Made by a program: the position numbers and the translations under genes
DNA from: Wenyingzhuangia sp. 2_MG-2023
GTDB taxonomy: Bacteria > Bacteroidota > Bacteroidia > Flavobacteriales > Flavobacteriaceae
DNA: 64,000 nucleotides
Reading direction: 5' to 3'
Assembly: GCF_030548295.1 (NCBI RefSeq)
Contig: NZ_JAUOSB010000002.1
Span: forward strand, 64,001 to 128,000
The notes under the pieces: model-generated
Seen by the model: the letters and a program-made list of their open reading frames with translations, nothing else
The model's database searches: none
What the model was told of the DNA's origin: nothing
In this document: positions 37,150 through 47,800 of the stretch, piece after piece
How positions within the stretch are numbered: the first letter of the stretch is position 1
Layout: each line of letters opens with the position of its first letter

Positions 37150-39288
37150 ACGGACAATTTTTAACCCTTCCTCTTCTGTATTTTCTATATAGTTTACAAA
37201 AACTGCTTGATTTCCATTGATTGGAAAATCATTTTTCTTGTAATAAAAAGCTTGTTTTCCTCTTTGGGTAGCCCCATATTTTTTCACACCTTCACCCAAA
37301 GCACGTAAAATAGCATCGTAGGTTACTCCAAAACCTCTTATGGCATAATTCCCAGGATACACATTGTTTTTCTTAAAATAAGCATCATTAAAAGCATTGC
37401 CTAAAAACTCATCGTATTCCACTTCATCTGTTGCATAAGTGTACTTGTAGGTTGCTAATTTATCATAAGATAAGTTTTGAACAAAGTCCAATTTTTCAAA
37501 AGACAAAACTCTAAAAGCTGCATTTAAATCTTTGTTTCGAGAAATTCCTCTAACAATACTAAAAACATCATTTGTAATAACGTTGTTATTTTCTGCAATC
37601 AACACCCAATTGCTCTTATTTGCTTTTATCTTAGGTTCAAAATCTTGTTTGGTAAAATATCCACGTGACAAAGTAACCACAGAAACATCATCTTCTATAA
37701 GTACACCTAGACTATCTCTTCTAGAGAATTTAGCTTTCAATGCGTTTAATTTACTAATATTCTCTTGTTTACCTACAATTACCAAATGTTCTTCTTTTCT
37801 ATTTTCTTGAATGTACTTGGTAATTTCTCTTTCAAAAACATCTTTATCTGTTGATGTTTTCATCAGATTAGAATTTAAAAACTTAGACTGTTTGCTAGAA
37901 TACACTGGGTAATAAACGGGTGTCTTTGGAAAATGAGTGGCTACATACATTGCGTTTCCGCTATACAAAGGTCCAATAATCAAATTAGGTTCTAATTTCT
38001 TTATCTTTTCCAAATGACTGTCAATTACATCTACAGAATTTTCTGTATCTACTACTTCTAAATTGATTTTTACACCTTGTTTTTTCAGAGAATCAATCGC
38101 CATTTCTGCACCTAAATAAAAATCTGAAACAATATTTGGCAATCCATTTTCTCTAGAAAACAAGACTTTTTCAGACAAAGTATCGTTTTTTGTAAATTCA
38201 AAAGGTAACATCAACACCACAGAAAGCAATCTGTCTGTAACGATAGAATCTTCAAACTTTTGATAATCGTAAAACAAGAAAGGTGTTTTTTTGAACCCCA
38301 ACAACAAATCTCCTCCGTAATTTAAAATGGAATCTATAGAGGGGTTGATAGATCTTAGCGAGTCTTCGCTAATTTCATAAGTCCCTAAAATGGAGCTCAA
38401 TGTATCTGTATATGGTCTGTAAGTATATTTTATAGGCTCGTTCTTATATATGGGATGGATTGAACTTCCTTTGATGGTTACTTCATCATTACTTAAAGGC
38501 AATCTTAAAAGACTTCCTACTTTTAAACTATCAATCACAACCGATTGATTTGCATTTAACAATTCCGTTATGCTGACTCCGTGTTTTTGAGCAATGCTAT
38601 ACAACGTTTCTCCTTCAGAAATTACATAAGTACTCTTGTTCAATGTATCTTTCTGTAGCACTGACTCAACTCTTGTATTTGGAATCTCTATTACAGCTCC
38701 TAATTTTAGACCTTCTTTTTCTATTTGTGGATTTGCCTTTTTTAATTCTTCTATACCAACACCATACATTTTAGACAAACCGTAAAGTGTCTCTTGAGCA
38801 ACAACTTTGTGTTTTTTCAAAGAAACTACCGTTTCTTTAACAGGAGTTGTTTTTTTGATAGGTACTCTTAACTCTTGTCCTATCTTTAATCCTTCTTGAG
38901 ACAAAACACTGTTGTATTTTATCAATGTTGCCATAGAAACATCGTAAGATTTAGACAAACTATACAACGTTTCTTTAGGCTGAACTACGTGTATTTTTAC
39001 AGAATCTTTAGCAACTGTTGTTAAATCTTCTTTGTTATCTGGTCTAAAATCTATAGGATGATTGACTCTCACAAAACGATCCGCAGGAATTTTAATCTCT
39101 GTATTTTCTTGTGGTCTTCTGGAAATCCCGGGATTTAAACTTAATAGTGTTCTATAATTGACTTCAAATTTATCTGCAATCGCCTTTAATGTTTCACCTT
39201 TTTGAGTTTTGTAGTTTTTAAACTCTTGTGCTGACAAAGAAGCCGTTATTAAAAAAATTAAAAAACTATATATTTTAAATATCCTCAT
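37141..39288 (-). CDS. LysM repeats fused to a periplasmic-binding-like domain
   Basis: This 715-residue exported protein has a signal peptide ending TASLSAQ. Four clear LysM peptidoglycan-binding repeats follow (about residues 23-68, 99-143, 157-200, 221-264), with a degenerate fifth near 290-335. The C-terminal part (about 350-700) resembles type 1 periplasmic-binding proteins of the amino-acid ABC/LpoA kind (PNIVSDFYLGAEMAIDSLKKQG; LIIGPLYSGNA). The role is probably in the envelope, possibly peptidoglycan-synthesis control or amino-acid sensing. No transporter genes are nearby. Confidence 0.87.
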   Translation of the reverse strand: MRIFKIYSFLIFLITASLSAQEFKNYKTQKGETLKAIADKFEVNYRTLLSLNPGISRRPQENTEIKIPADRFVRVNHPIDFRPDNKEDLTTVAKDSVKIHVVQPKETLYSLSKSYDVSMATLIKYNSVLSQEGLKIGQELRVPIKKTTPVKETVVSLKKHKVVAQETLYGLSKMYGVGIEELKKANPQIEKEGLKLGAVIEIPNTRVESVLQKDTLNKSTYVISEGETLYSIAQKHGVSITELLNANQSVVIDSLKVGSLLRLPLSNDEVTIKGSSIHPIYKNEPIKYTYRPYTDTLSSILGTYEISEDSLRSINPSIDSILNYGGDLLLGFKKTPFLFYDYQKFEDSIVTDRLLSVVLMLPFEFTKNDTLSEKVLFSRENGLPNIVSDFYLGAEMAIDSLKKQGVKINLEVVDTENSVDVIDSHLEKIKKLEPNLIIGPLYSGNAMYVATHFPKTPVYYPVYSSKQSKFLNSNLMKTSTDKDVFEREITKYIQENRKEEHLVIVGKQENISKLNALKAKFSRRDSLGVLIEDDVSVVTLSRGYFTKQDFEPKIKANKSNWVLIAENNNVITNDVFSIVRGISRNKDLNAAFRVLSFEKLDFVQNLSYDKLATYKYTYATDEVEYDEFLGNAFNDAYFKKNNVYPGNYAIRGFGVTYDAILRALGEGVKKYGATQRGKQAFYYKKNDFPINGNQAVFVNYIENTEEEGLKIVRLR

Positions 39289-39331
39289 ATTTTTAACGTG
39301 TTTACGAATGGCAATATTACATATATTATAC

Positions 39332-39339
39332 CAAATATA
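39332..39339 (-). promoter_or_regulatory. -7 promoter box for the LysM gene
   Basis: TATATTTG on the minus strand, 43 bases before the ATG, with a possible TTG 22 bases further upstream. Confidence 0.45.
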
Positions 39340-39390
39340 GGTAGCTGTTTATTGGTAAAACCAACTTTTGATAATTGCACTCTTTAAGTT

Positions 39391-39428
39391 TAAAAAAAGC
39401 CAAACTAAAGAGTTCTAGTTTGGCTTTA
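39391..39428 (-). terminator. Terminator of guaA
   Basis: AAAGCCAAACTA and TAGTTTGGCTTT pair around an eight-base loop, with a long T-run on the minus strand just after the guaA stop codon. Confidence 0.9.
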
Positions 39429-39436
39429 AATTATGT

Positions 39437-40969
39437 TTATTCCCACTCAATAGTTGCGGGTGGCTTAGAGCTAATATCGTAAACAACTCTATTTACTCCT
39501 TTCACTCCATTTATAATTTTATTAGAAATTTCTTGTAAAAATTTATAAGGCAAATCTACCCAATCTGCGGTCATACCATCGGTAGATTCAACGGCACGTA
39601 AAGCAACTGCTTTTTCATACGTACGCTCATCTCCCATCACTCCTACAGATTGTACTGGCAATAAGATAGCTCCGGCTTGCCAAACTGAATCGTACAATCC
39701 ATGCTCTTTTAATCCGTTGATAAAAATAGCATCTACTTCTTGTAACATCGCTACTTTTTCTGCTGTAATATCTCCTAAAATACGAATAGCCAATCCTGGT
39801 CCTGGAAAAGGATGACGTCCTAACAATTCAGGATCAATTCCCATAGATTTTCCTGCTCTACGAACTTCATCTTTAAAAATCATACGTAAAGGTTCTACAA
39901 TCTTTAATTTCATAAAATCTGGCAAACCTCCTACGTTGTGATGAGATTTAATCGTTGCTGAGGGTCCTCCATCAGCAGAAACAGACTCAATAACATCAGG
40001 ATAAATAGTTCCTTGTGCCAACCATTTTACATCTTCTATTAAATGAGCTTCCGCATCAAAAACTTCAATAAAAGCATTTCCAATAGCTTTACGCTTTAAT
40101 TCAGGATCAGACAATCCAGCCAAAGCCTTCATAAACCTATCGGTAGCATCTACTCCTTTTACGTTTAAGCCCATACCTTCGTACTGCTTTAACACACCTT
40201 CAAATTCGTTTTTACGTAACAACCCATTGTTTACAAATATACAATACAGGTTTTCTCCAATGGCTTTGTTTAATAATACTGCTGCTACGGTAGAATCTAC
40301 TCCACCAGACAATCCTAAAACGACTTTATCATTTCCTACTTTGTCCTTAATTTCTTGAACCGTAGTTTCCACAAAATTATTAGGTGTCCATTCTTGAGCA
40401 ACTCCTGCAATTTTTACTAAAAAGTTTTCTAACAACTTAGTTCCGTCTGTAGAGTGATATACTTCTGGGTGGAATTGAATTGCATAGGTGTCTTCACCTT
40501 TTACATGATATGCAGCATTTTTCACATCTGGTGTGCTTGCAATACATTCGTAATTGGCCGGTAATCTTAAAATAGTATCAGAATGACTCATCCAAACTTG
40601 ACTTCCTTCTTTGATATCATCAAATAAAGGGTTCGTATGATCTAAGAAAGATAAGTTAGCTCTACCATATTCTCTTGTATTGGATGCTCCTACTTCTCCA
40701 CCATAAAAGTGCGCTAAGTATTGAGCTCCATAACAGATCCCTAATAATGGTTTTTTACCTTTTACTTCTGATAAGTCAATTTTAGGTGCATTCACCCCTC
40801 TAACTGAGTGTGGAGAACCTGATAAAATAACTGCTTTGTAATCAGCAAAATTGTATTTTTCGCTGTTGTATGGGTGAATTTCACAATAAATGTTCAATTC
40901 TCTCACTCGACGAGCTATCAGCTGCGTAACTTGAGATCCGAAATCTAGAATAAGTACTTTTTGTTGCAT
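39437..40969 (-). CDS. guaA: GMP synthase (glutamine-hydrolysing)
   Basis: This 510-residue enzyme aminates XMP to GMP in purine synthesis. The class I glutamine amidotransferase domain comes first, with nucleophile C79 in GICYGAQ and a His/Glu pair in FHPEVY. The ATP-pyrophosphatase loop SGGVDS follows near residue 221, then the GMP synthase C-terminal dimerisation domain ending PPATIEWE. The open frame reaches 40993. I chose the ATG at 40969 because GuaA proteins start [12 protein letters not shown] and because a promoter box occupies 40980-40973. Confidence 0.95.
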   Translation of the reverse strand: MQQKVLILDFGSQVTQLIARRVRELNIYCEIHPYNSEKYNFADYKAVILSGSPHSVRGVNAPKIDLSEVKGKKPLLGICYGAQYLAHFYGGEVGASNTREYGRANLSFLDHTNPLFDDIKEGSQVWMSHSDTILRLPANYECIASTPDVKNAAYHVKGEDTYAIQFHPEVYHSTDGTKLLENFLVKIAGVAQEWTPNNFVETTVQEIKDKVGNDKVVLGLSGGVDSTVAAVLLNKAIGENLYCIFVNNGLLRKNEFEGVLKQYEGMGLNVKGVDATDRFMKALAGLSDPELKRKAIGNAFIEVFDAEAHLIEDVKWLAQGTIYPDVIESVSADGGPSATIKSHHNVGGLPDFMKLKIVEPLRMIFKDEVRRAGKSMGIDPELLGRHPFPGPGLAIRILGDITAEKVAMLQEVDAIFINGLKEHGLYDSVWQAGAILLPVQSVGVMGDERTYEKAVALRAVESTDGMTADWVDLPYKFLQEISNKIINGVKGVNRVVYDISSKPPATIEWE

Positions 40970-40972
40970 GCG

Positions 40973-40980
40973 CAAAAGTA
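40973..40980 (-). promoter_or_regulatory. -7 promoter box abutting guaA
   Basis: TACTTTTG on the minus strand ends four bases before the chosen guaA ATG. If real, the mRNA would have almost no leader. No TTTG at a suitable -33 distance is seen. Confidence 0.4.
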
Positions 40981-41131
40981 ACTTTTTATTCAAAGATTTA
41001 AAAATTTAAAAGTCAAAGAATCACATACAATTTTAATACTCTGTAAAACAAGGCTGTTTTAAACAATTGAACCAAAGTAAAAAGGCATTAAAACTTTAAT
41101 TTTGAATGTTTTTATCTTACAATTAATACCC

Positions 41132-41139
41132 TATCTTTG
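41132..41139 (+). promoter_or_regulatory. -7 promoter box for thrS-infC-rpmI-rplT
   Basis: TATCTTTG matches TAnnTTTG and lies 22 bases before the thrS ATG. It also overlaps the upstream TTG, which argues against that codon as the start. Confidence 0.5.
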
Positions 41140-41160
41140 CTCAGCAAAAAAATATCAATA

Positions 41161-43104
41161 ATGATTAATATTACTTTACCCGATGGGAGTGTAAGAGCGT
41201 ACGAACAAAATAGTACGCCAATGGATGTGGCTATGAGTATTAGCCATGGTTTAGCTAGAAATGTAATTTCTGCAAGTTTCAATGGAAATACCGTTGAAAC
41301 CAAAACCCCATTAACCACCGACGGTAACTTAACCTTATTTACATTTGATCAGCCAGAAGGAAAAAAAGCTTTTTGGCACTCTTCTGCACACGTATTAGCA
41401 CAAGCTATTCAACAATTGTACCCTGGTGTAAAACTAACCATTGGTCCTGCCATTGAAAACGGTTTTTACTATGATATTGATTTTGGTGAACACAAAGTTT
41501 CTGAAAATGACTTTCCTAATATTGAGAAAAAGTTTTTAGAATTGGCTAGAGGAAAACACGAATTTACTTTACGTGAAGTTTCTAAAGCAGATGCTTTGGC
41601 CAAGTATAAAGAAGAAGGAAATCCTTTTAAAGTTGAGTTGATTGAAAACTTAACAGATGGAGAAATTACTTTCTGCGATCATGATGATTTTACCGATTTA
41701 TGTCGTGGAGGACATATTCCTAACACTGGAATTTTAAAAGCAGTAAAAGTAATGAGCGCTGCGGGTGCTTATTGGAGAGGTGATGAAAAAAATCCTCAGT
41801 TGACTCGTATTTATGGAATCTCTTTCCCTAAAGCCAAGTTGTTGACTGAATACTTAGAATTATTAGAATTAGCAAAACAACGTGACCATCGTAAATTAGG
41901 TAAGGAATTAGAATTGTTTACTTTTTCTCAAAAAGTAGGACAAGGATTGCCTTTATGGTTGCCTAAAGGAGCCGCTTTAAGATCTCGATTAGAAGACTTT
42001 TTAAAGAAAGCTCAAAAGAAGGCCGGTTACGAAATGGTGATGACTCCGCATATCGGTCAAAAAGAATTATATGTGACTTCTGGTCACTATGAAAAATATG
42101 GAGAAGATAGTTTTCAACCTATCAAAACCCCAAAAATGGATGAAGAGTTCTTGTTAAAACCAATGAACTGTCCTCATCACTGTGAAGTTTTTAACTTTAA
42201 ACCTTATTCTTATAAAGAATTACCTAAGCGTTATGCTGAATTTGGTACTGTTTATAGATACGAGCAAAGTGGTGAATTACACGGAATGACACGTGTACGT
42301 TGTTTTACACAAGATGATGCACATATTTTCTGTACTCCAGATCAATTAGATCAAGAGTTTAAAGATGTTATTGATTTGGTGTTGTATGTTTTTACAGCTT
42401 TAGGTTTTGAAGATTTTACAGCACAAGTATCCTTAAGAGATTCTGAAAATCCAGAAAAATATATTGGTTCTGATGAAAATTGGAAAAAAGCAGAAACTGC
42501 AATCTTAAATGCCGCTAAAGAAAAAGGTTTAAATTATGTAGTAGAAACTGGAGAAGCAGCTTTCTACGGACCTAAATTAGACTTTATGGTTAAAGATGCT
42601 TTGGGTAGAAGTTGGCAGTTAGGAACTATTCAAGTAGATTACAATTTACCTGAAAGATTTGACTTAACTTACAAAGGTTCTGACAATGCAGACCATAGAC
42701 CTGTAATGATTCATCGTGCTCCTTTTGGATCTATGGAACGTTTTATTGCTATATTATTAGAGCATACAGGAGGTAATTTTCCTCTTTGGTTAATGCCTGA
42801 GCAAGTTATTATCCTACCAATCAGTGAGAAATATCAGAAATATGCAGAAAAAGTTTCAGAATTGCTAGAAAATTCCGAAATTCGCACGCTCATAGACGAT
42901 AGAAGTGAAAAGACAGGTAGAAAGATTAGAGATGCTGAAGTAAGCAAAATACCTTACATGATTATTGTCGGTGAAAAAGAAGAAAACGAGGAAAGTGTTT
43001 CTGTTAGAAAACATGGAGAAGGTGACTTAGGAACTTTTTCATCAGCTGACTTTATCAATTTAGTTACAGAAGAAGTAAACAAAACATTAGTACAATTCAA
43101 ATAG
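41161..43104 (+). CDS. thrS: Threonine-tRNA ligase
   Basis: This 647-residue class II synthetase charges tRNA-Thr. It has the TGS domain (INITLPDGS to about residue 60), the editing domain with [10 protein letters not shown] and a [10 protein letters not shown] motif (zinc/editing histidines), the catalytic core ([35 protein letters not shown]) and a C-terminal anticodon domain. The start is the ATG at 41161 rather than an in-frame TTG at 41137, which overlaps the promoter box. It opens the translation operon with infC, rpmI and rplT. Confidence 0.96.
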   Translation: MINITLPDGSVRAYEQNSTPMDVAMSISHGLARNVISASFNGNTVETKTPLTTDGNLTLFTFDQPEGKKAFWHSSAHVLAQAIQQLYPGVKLTIGPAIENGFYYDIDFGEHKVSENDFPNIEKKFLELARGKHEFTLREVSKADALAKYKEEGNPFKVELIENLTDGEITFCDHDDFTDLCRGGHIPNTGILKAVKVMSAAGAYWRGDEKNPQLTRIYGISFPKAKLLTEYLELLELAKQRDHRKLGKELELFTFSQKVGQGLPLWLPKGAALRSRLEDFLKKAQKKAGYEMVMTPHIGQKELYVTSGHYEKYGEDSFQPIKTPKMDEEFLLKPMNCPHHCEVFNFKPYSYKELPKRYAEFGTVYRYEQSGELHGMTRVRCFTQDDAHIFCTPDQLDQEFKDVIDLVLYVFTALGFEDFTAQVSLRDSENPEKYIGSDENWKKAETAILNAAKEKGLNYVVETGEAAFYGPKLDFMVKDALGRSWQLGTIQVDYNLPERFDLTYKGSDNADHRPVMIHRAPFGSMERFIAILLEHTGGNFPLWLMPEQVIILPISEKYQKYAEKVSELLENSEIRTLIDDRSEKTGRKIRDAEVSKIPYMIIVGEKEENEESVSVRKHGEGDLGTFSSADFINLVTEEVNKTLVQFK

Positions 43105-43151
43105 AGTTTAATCTTCTTATGTGAGAACATAAGAGCAAAATATAGATAGCC

Positions 43152-43712
43152 ATAGCAATTAAAAGAAGAAGGTCCAGAGGACCCGCAAGAGTAATTAAAG
43201 AGAACCCACACAGAATTAACGATGAAATTCGTTTTGTGGACGAAGTACGTTTGGTAGGAGAAAACATCGAAGTTGGTGTGTATCCAATATCCAAAGCGAA
43301 ACAGATAGCTCGTGAACAAGAATTAGATTTGGTAGAAATTTCTCCCAAAGCAGTTCCTCCTGTTTGTAAAATCATCGATTACAAAAAGTTTTTGTACGAG
43401 CAAAAGAAACGTGATAAAGTTATCAAAGCGAAAGCTACAAAGGTAACCGTAAAAGAAATTCGTTTTGGACCTCAAACAGATGAACACGATTATGAGTTTA
43501 AAAAGAAACATGCTGTAAAATTTTTGCAAGATGGAGCAAAATTAAAAGCTTATGTTTTCTTTAAAGGACGTTCTATCATATTTAAAGATCAAGGGCAAAT
43601 TTTATTATTAAAATTAGCACAAGAACTAGAAGAATATGGTAAAGTAGAACAAATGCCTAAACTGGAAGGTAAACGTATGATTATGTTTATAGCTCCAAAG
43701 GTGAAGAAATAA
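43152..43712 (+). CDS. infC: Translation initiation factor IF-3, AUA start codon
   Basis: This 186-residue factor binds the 30S subunit and rejects wrong initiator pairing. No ATG is suitably placed. The frame contains the expected N-terminal region ([27 protein letters not shown]) upstream of the first GTG at 43236, and reaches a stop codon (TAG) at 43143. The codon matching the family's first methionine is ATA at 43152, before GCA ATT AAA AGA. E. coli infC starts on AUU, which lets IF-3 limit its own synthesis; AUA would do the same. The gene follows thrS by 47 bases. Confidence 0.9.
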   Translation: MAIKRRRSRGPARVIKENPHRINDEIRFVDEVRLVGENIEVGVYPISKAKQIAREQELDLVEISPKAVPPVCKIIDYKKFLYEQKKRDKVIKAKATKVTVKEIRFGPQTDEHDYEFKKKHAVKFLQDGAKLKAYVFFKGRSIIFKDQGQILLLKLAQELEEYGKVEQMPKLEGKRMIMFIAPKVKK

Positions 43713-43769
43713 AAACAGTATTTTTTTACTGATTTACAATAAAATAAGCAAGAATAAACACTTATAGAG

Positions 43770-43967
43770 ATGCCTAAATTAAAAACAAAATCTAGTGCTA
43801 AGAAACGTTTTAAAGTTACTGGTACTGGGAAATTAAAGAGAAAGCACGCTTTTAAAAGTCACATCTTAACAAAGAAGTCTAAAAAGCGTAAATTGAAATT
43901 AACTCATGACGGGTTGGTTCACAAAAGTGATGAAGCAAACATCAAAAATCAATTAAACTTAAAGTAA
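43770..43967 (+). CDS. rpmI: 50S ribosomal protein L35
   Basis: This 65-residue basic protein has the L35 pattern [21 protein letters not shown], a KRKHAFKSH segment and the C-terminal ANIKNQL. It lies 57 bases after infC in the standard infC-rpmI-rplT order. Confidence 0.97.
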   Translation: MPKLKTKSSAKKRFKVTGTGKLKRKHAFKSHILTKKSKKRKLKLTHDGLVHKSDEANIKNQLNLK

Positions 43968-43974
43968 TTTAAGC

Positions 43975-44092
43975 TTAACGGGAATATTAATTATTAACCA
44001 TGGAGTGGGCAAAAAACAATTAACAACGGACAATAATGCAATTATTAATTGCTAATTGAAAATTGAAAATGGCCTTACTACAAAACACATTG
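43975..44092 (+). repeat. AT-rich spacer between rpmI and rplT with short repeats
   Basis: The 130-base spacer holds imperfect direct and inverted copies of AATTATTAATTG-type words (TTAATTATTAA near 43987; CAATTATTAATTG near 44040; AATTGAAAATTGAAAAT near 44055-44070). It resembles small intergenic repeats common in Flavobacteriia. It could also form part of an L20-binding leader before rplT. Confidence 0.4.
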
Positions 44093-44097
44093 AAATT

Positions 44098-44442
44098 ATG
44101 CCTAGATCAGTAAATTCAGTAGCTTCAAGAAATAGAAGAAAAAAAATCTTGAAGCAAGCTAAAGGTTATTTTGGAAGACGTAAAAACGTTTACACGGTAG
44201 CAAAAAATGCAGTAGAGAAAGCTATGTGCTACTCTTACCGCGATAGAAAAAACAAGAAAAGAAGTTTCCGTGGATTATGGATTACTCGTATCAACGCGGG
44301 TGCACGTAATCATGGATTGTCTTATTCGCAGTTTATGGGGAAAGTTAAAGCTAACAACATCGAACTAAACCGTAAGGTTTTAGCTGATTTGGCTATGAAC
44401 AACCCAGAAGCTTTTAAGGCCATCGTCGAAAAAGTAAAATAA
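44098..44442 (+). CDS. rplT: 50S ribosomal protein L20
   Basis: From the ATG at 44098 this is a 114-residue L20 ([40 protein letters not shown]), an early assembly protein of the large subunit that also represses its operon in other bacteria. The open frame extends 14 codons upstream into repeat-like DNA, but family homology begins at MPRSV. A pair of terminators follows. Confidence 0.96.
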   Translation: MPRSVNSVASRNRRKKILKQAKGYFGRRKNVYTVAKNAVEKAMCYSYRDRKNKKRSFRGLWITRINAGARNHGLSYSQFMGKVKANNIELNRKVLADLAMNNPEAFKAIVEKVK

Positions 44443-44469
44443 TTTAAAAATAACATCTTGCTTATATAA

Positions 44470-44497
44470 AACCTTTGCTTTAGCAAAGGTTTTTTGT
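44470..44497 (+). terminator. Terminator of the thrS-infC-rpmI-rplT operon
   Basis: AACCTTTGC pairs with GCAAAGGTT around a four-base loop, followed by TTTT. A second hairpin (AAAAAGGATTCCT...AGGAATCCTTTTT) follows at 44513-44557. Confidence 0.9.
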
Positions 44498-44512
44498 TTT
44501 TATTACCCTTTT

Positions 44513-44557
44513 TAAAAAGGATTCCTCTTGTGCTATATACAAAAGGAATCCTTTTTT
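44513..44557. terminator. Second, bidirectional hairpin after rplT
   Basis: AAAAAGGATTCCT and AGGAATCCTTTTT form a 13-bp stem with a loop of about 17 bases, with a T-run on both strands. Confidence 0.8.
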
Positions 44558-44890
44558 GTTTGCTTATATATTATGAAACAATAGCGAACATAACATCCAA
44601 ACCACAAAATTAACAATTCAAGTCTTTTTATATCAAAAAAAATCATCATCATTTACTAAAAAACATAAATAGACAATTTTAAGTATGCATATGTTAATTA
44701 TGTATTGGTTTTAAACAAATATATAAACTAGTTTTGAAATTATATAATTAACAATAAAACACATAAAAAACTAATAATATGACACAAATAAAAGACATAA
44801 TTAAATTTATAAACAATAAAAACACAAAATAATGAGTAAACCTCTTTTGCTTTTTTTAAACTAAACTTTTAACTACTGAATTATACACCT
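44558..44890 (+). promoter_or_regulatory. Upstream region of the SusC/SusD operon
   Basis: This region of about 330 very AT-rich bases has no recognised gene. It must contain the susC promoter, but I see no convincing TTTG/TAnnTTTG pair. The only open frame of note is a 17-codon one at 44779-44832 (MTQIKDIIKF and on), which may be chance. No sigma/anti-sigma or hybrid sensor gene, the usual partners of susC, lies here. Confidence 0.35.
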
Positions 44891-47800
44891 ATGAAAAATT
44901 ATTTTATCAAAAGGAATAAGACCCTTGATATATTAAGTACTAACAGTAAACTCAAAATTTTCTTTTGTCTTTTCACATTTTCTTTCTTACACATAAACGC
45001 TACAAATACAAACAAAATAGAAACAAACGCAATTTATGCACAGCAAAAAACAACAATTACAGGAACAATTTCTGATAAGGATGGACCTTTATTTGGTGTA
45101 AATATTGTTGTCAAAGGAATTCCAAAAGGAACTGTTAGCGACTTTGATGGAAACTTTAAAATGGAAATAGACAGCCCTTCAAAAACGATTTTAGTAATTT
45201 CTTATTTAGGATACAAAACACAAGAAATACTTGTAGGAAACCAAACTAATATAGATGTAATTCTTGAAAGTGATGTATCAAGTCTTGATGAAGTTGTTTT
45301 ATTAGGTTATACCACAAGAAAAAGAGGAGATTTAACAGGATCTGTATCTACCATTGCTGATGATGTTATAGAAAAATCTTCTAGTAAAGATATTGCTAAA
45401 TCTTTAGCAGGTCGTGCTTCTGGTTTAATTATTAGTGATCGTGGAGGGTATCCTGGAGCTGGTAATGGAAACGGAGGAAATACAAATGATGATACAACGA
45501 CCATTTTAATTAGAGGTATGTCTACCACAGGTAACAACTCTCCTTTAATTTTAATAGATGGAATGCAAGCCGGTTCATTTTCTCATTTATCACCACAAGA
45601 CATAGCCTCTTTAACAATATTAAAAGATGGTGCTGCTGCCATTTATGGGTCAAGAGCTGCCAACGGAGTAATTTTAATAACAACCAAAAGAGGTAAATCA
45701 GGAGATCCTAAAATTAATTTTACTACATCCTATAGCTCTTCTTCTTTTTCTAGAACTCCAAGTTTAATGTCATCTGAACAGTTTACTATTTATGAAAATG
45801 AAATTGCAGAAAGAAATGGTGCAGCTTTACCATATACTACAGAACAAATTGAAGCATACAAAACTGGAAATGATCCAATAAATTTTCCAAACACAAATTG
45901 GGCAGATTTAACCTTGGCAAATAGTTCTCCAGAGTCTCGTACTAGTTTAAGTATTTCTGGTGGTGATGAAAAAACTAGATATTTTGTTAGTGGTGATATC
46001 TTTGATCAAAAAGGATTGTATAAATCTGGAGATTTAGGTTTTAAACAAAAACAAATTAGATCAAACATTGATATTAATGTATTTGATAATTTAAAAATTG
46101 GGGTAGATTTATTAGGAAGATTTGGAGATAGAAAACAACCAGGTATAGATGCTGGATTTATTTACAAACATATCTATACAAACTTCCCTACTCAAGTAGG
46201 AATCTATCCAAATGGATTACCAGCTTTTGGAGGAGAGAACGGAGCAAATCCAGCAATTATGTCAAGTAACCAATCCGGTTCTGTAAACAGAAAAGATACA
46301 GATTTAAGAGGAAAATTTTCTTTTGATTTAAACCTAGACAAAGTTACAGAAGGTTTAAGTGTAAAAGGTTTTGCAGGAATTAGAAAAATGAATAACGATG
46401 AAAAGTCATGGTACACACCTTGGACCTATTATACTTTACAAGGAGCTGATTATATTCCTCAAACTGGTTTTTCTCAAAGAGGTCAACAAAGAATTCTAAG
46501 AAATACATTTTGGAAATACGATGAACTTTTATTAAATGCAACAATGCATTATGCTAAATCAGTAAAAAACCACAATTTTAGTGGATTTGTTGGTATAGAA
46601 AATTTAACCTCAGAAACAAGATCTTATTGGGCACAAAGATCAGGTGCTTTCCCAACAGCAACATCTACAGAGTTAACTTTTGGAGATCAAGAACAACAGT
46701 TAACATCTAGTGAGTCTACAGAATTTAAAAGATTAGATTTTTTTGGTTCTTTATCTTATGATTATGATAAAAAATATTACGTAGACTTAACCTTGCGTAG
46801 AGATGGTTCTAGTAATTTTTATACAGGAAATAGATATGGAACATTTCCTAGTCTTGCACTTGGTTGGGATATCTCTAAAGAAAGTTTTTTGGAAGATGTT
46901 TCGTGGTTAAATCAATTAAAGTTAAGAACCTCTTGGTCTAAAATGGGTAATGATAGAATTGATGCATTTCAATGGTCAACAGGATATGTTTCTGGAAACA
47001 CAAACTTAGATGCAGCTTTACCTAGATATTATGTGTTTGGTAACTCAGGTAGTTTAGTAAATGCCTTTGGGTTACAAACGTTAGCAAATCAAGAAGTAAC
47101 CTGGGAAACTGCACATATGCAAAATTTAGGATTAAACTTTACTATGTTCGATAGAAAATTTAATGCAGATATTAACTATTTCTATCAAAAAAGATCTGAC
47201 ATCTTAAGACAAGATACTGATGGCTTACCTGCCATTTCAGGAATCTCTGATGCACAAAAACCAGATGTAAACCTTGCAAAAACCAAAAGTTGGGGTTACG
47301 AATTTGAAATGTCATGGGCAGATAAAATTGGAGAAGTTAGTTATAACCTAGGGATGAATTATTCTTTAGCTAAAAACGAAGTTGTTGATATTAATGAAGC
47401 AGATGGAGTCTTGTCTTACCAAAAACAAGAAGGTAAACCAATTAATTCATTCTTAGTTTATCCTACAAATGGAATTTTCAAAGATCAAGCACAGGTAGAT
47501 GCTACTGCTGTAAAACTACCTAATACTGTTGAAGGAGAACCAATTTATGTAGATACAAATGGTGATGGTGAAATTTCAGGAGACGATAGAGTAAGAGTCG
47601 ATGAAACCAATATTCCAAACGCACAATATGGAGTTTTTGGAGGTATAGAGTACAAGAATTTTGAATTTAACTTTTTACTACAGGGACAAGCTGGTGCTAA
47701 AACATTAGTATTCTTTGATCAAGTAGGTGCTAAACCAGATTTTGTATTTAATAATAGATGGACACCTGAAAATAGAAATGCTAGTTTTCCTAGGGCTTTT

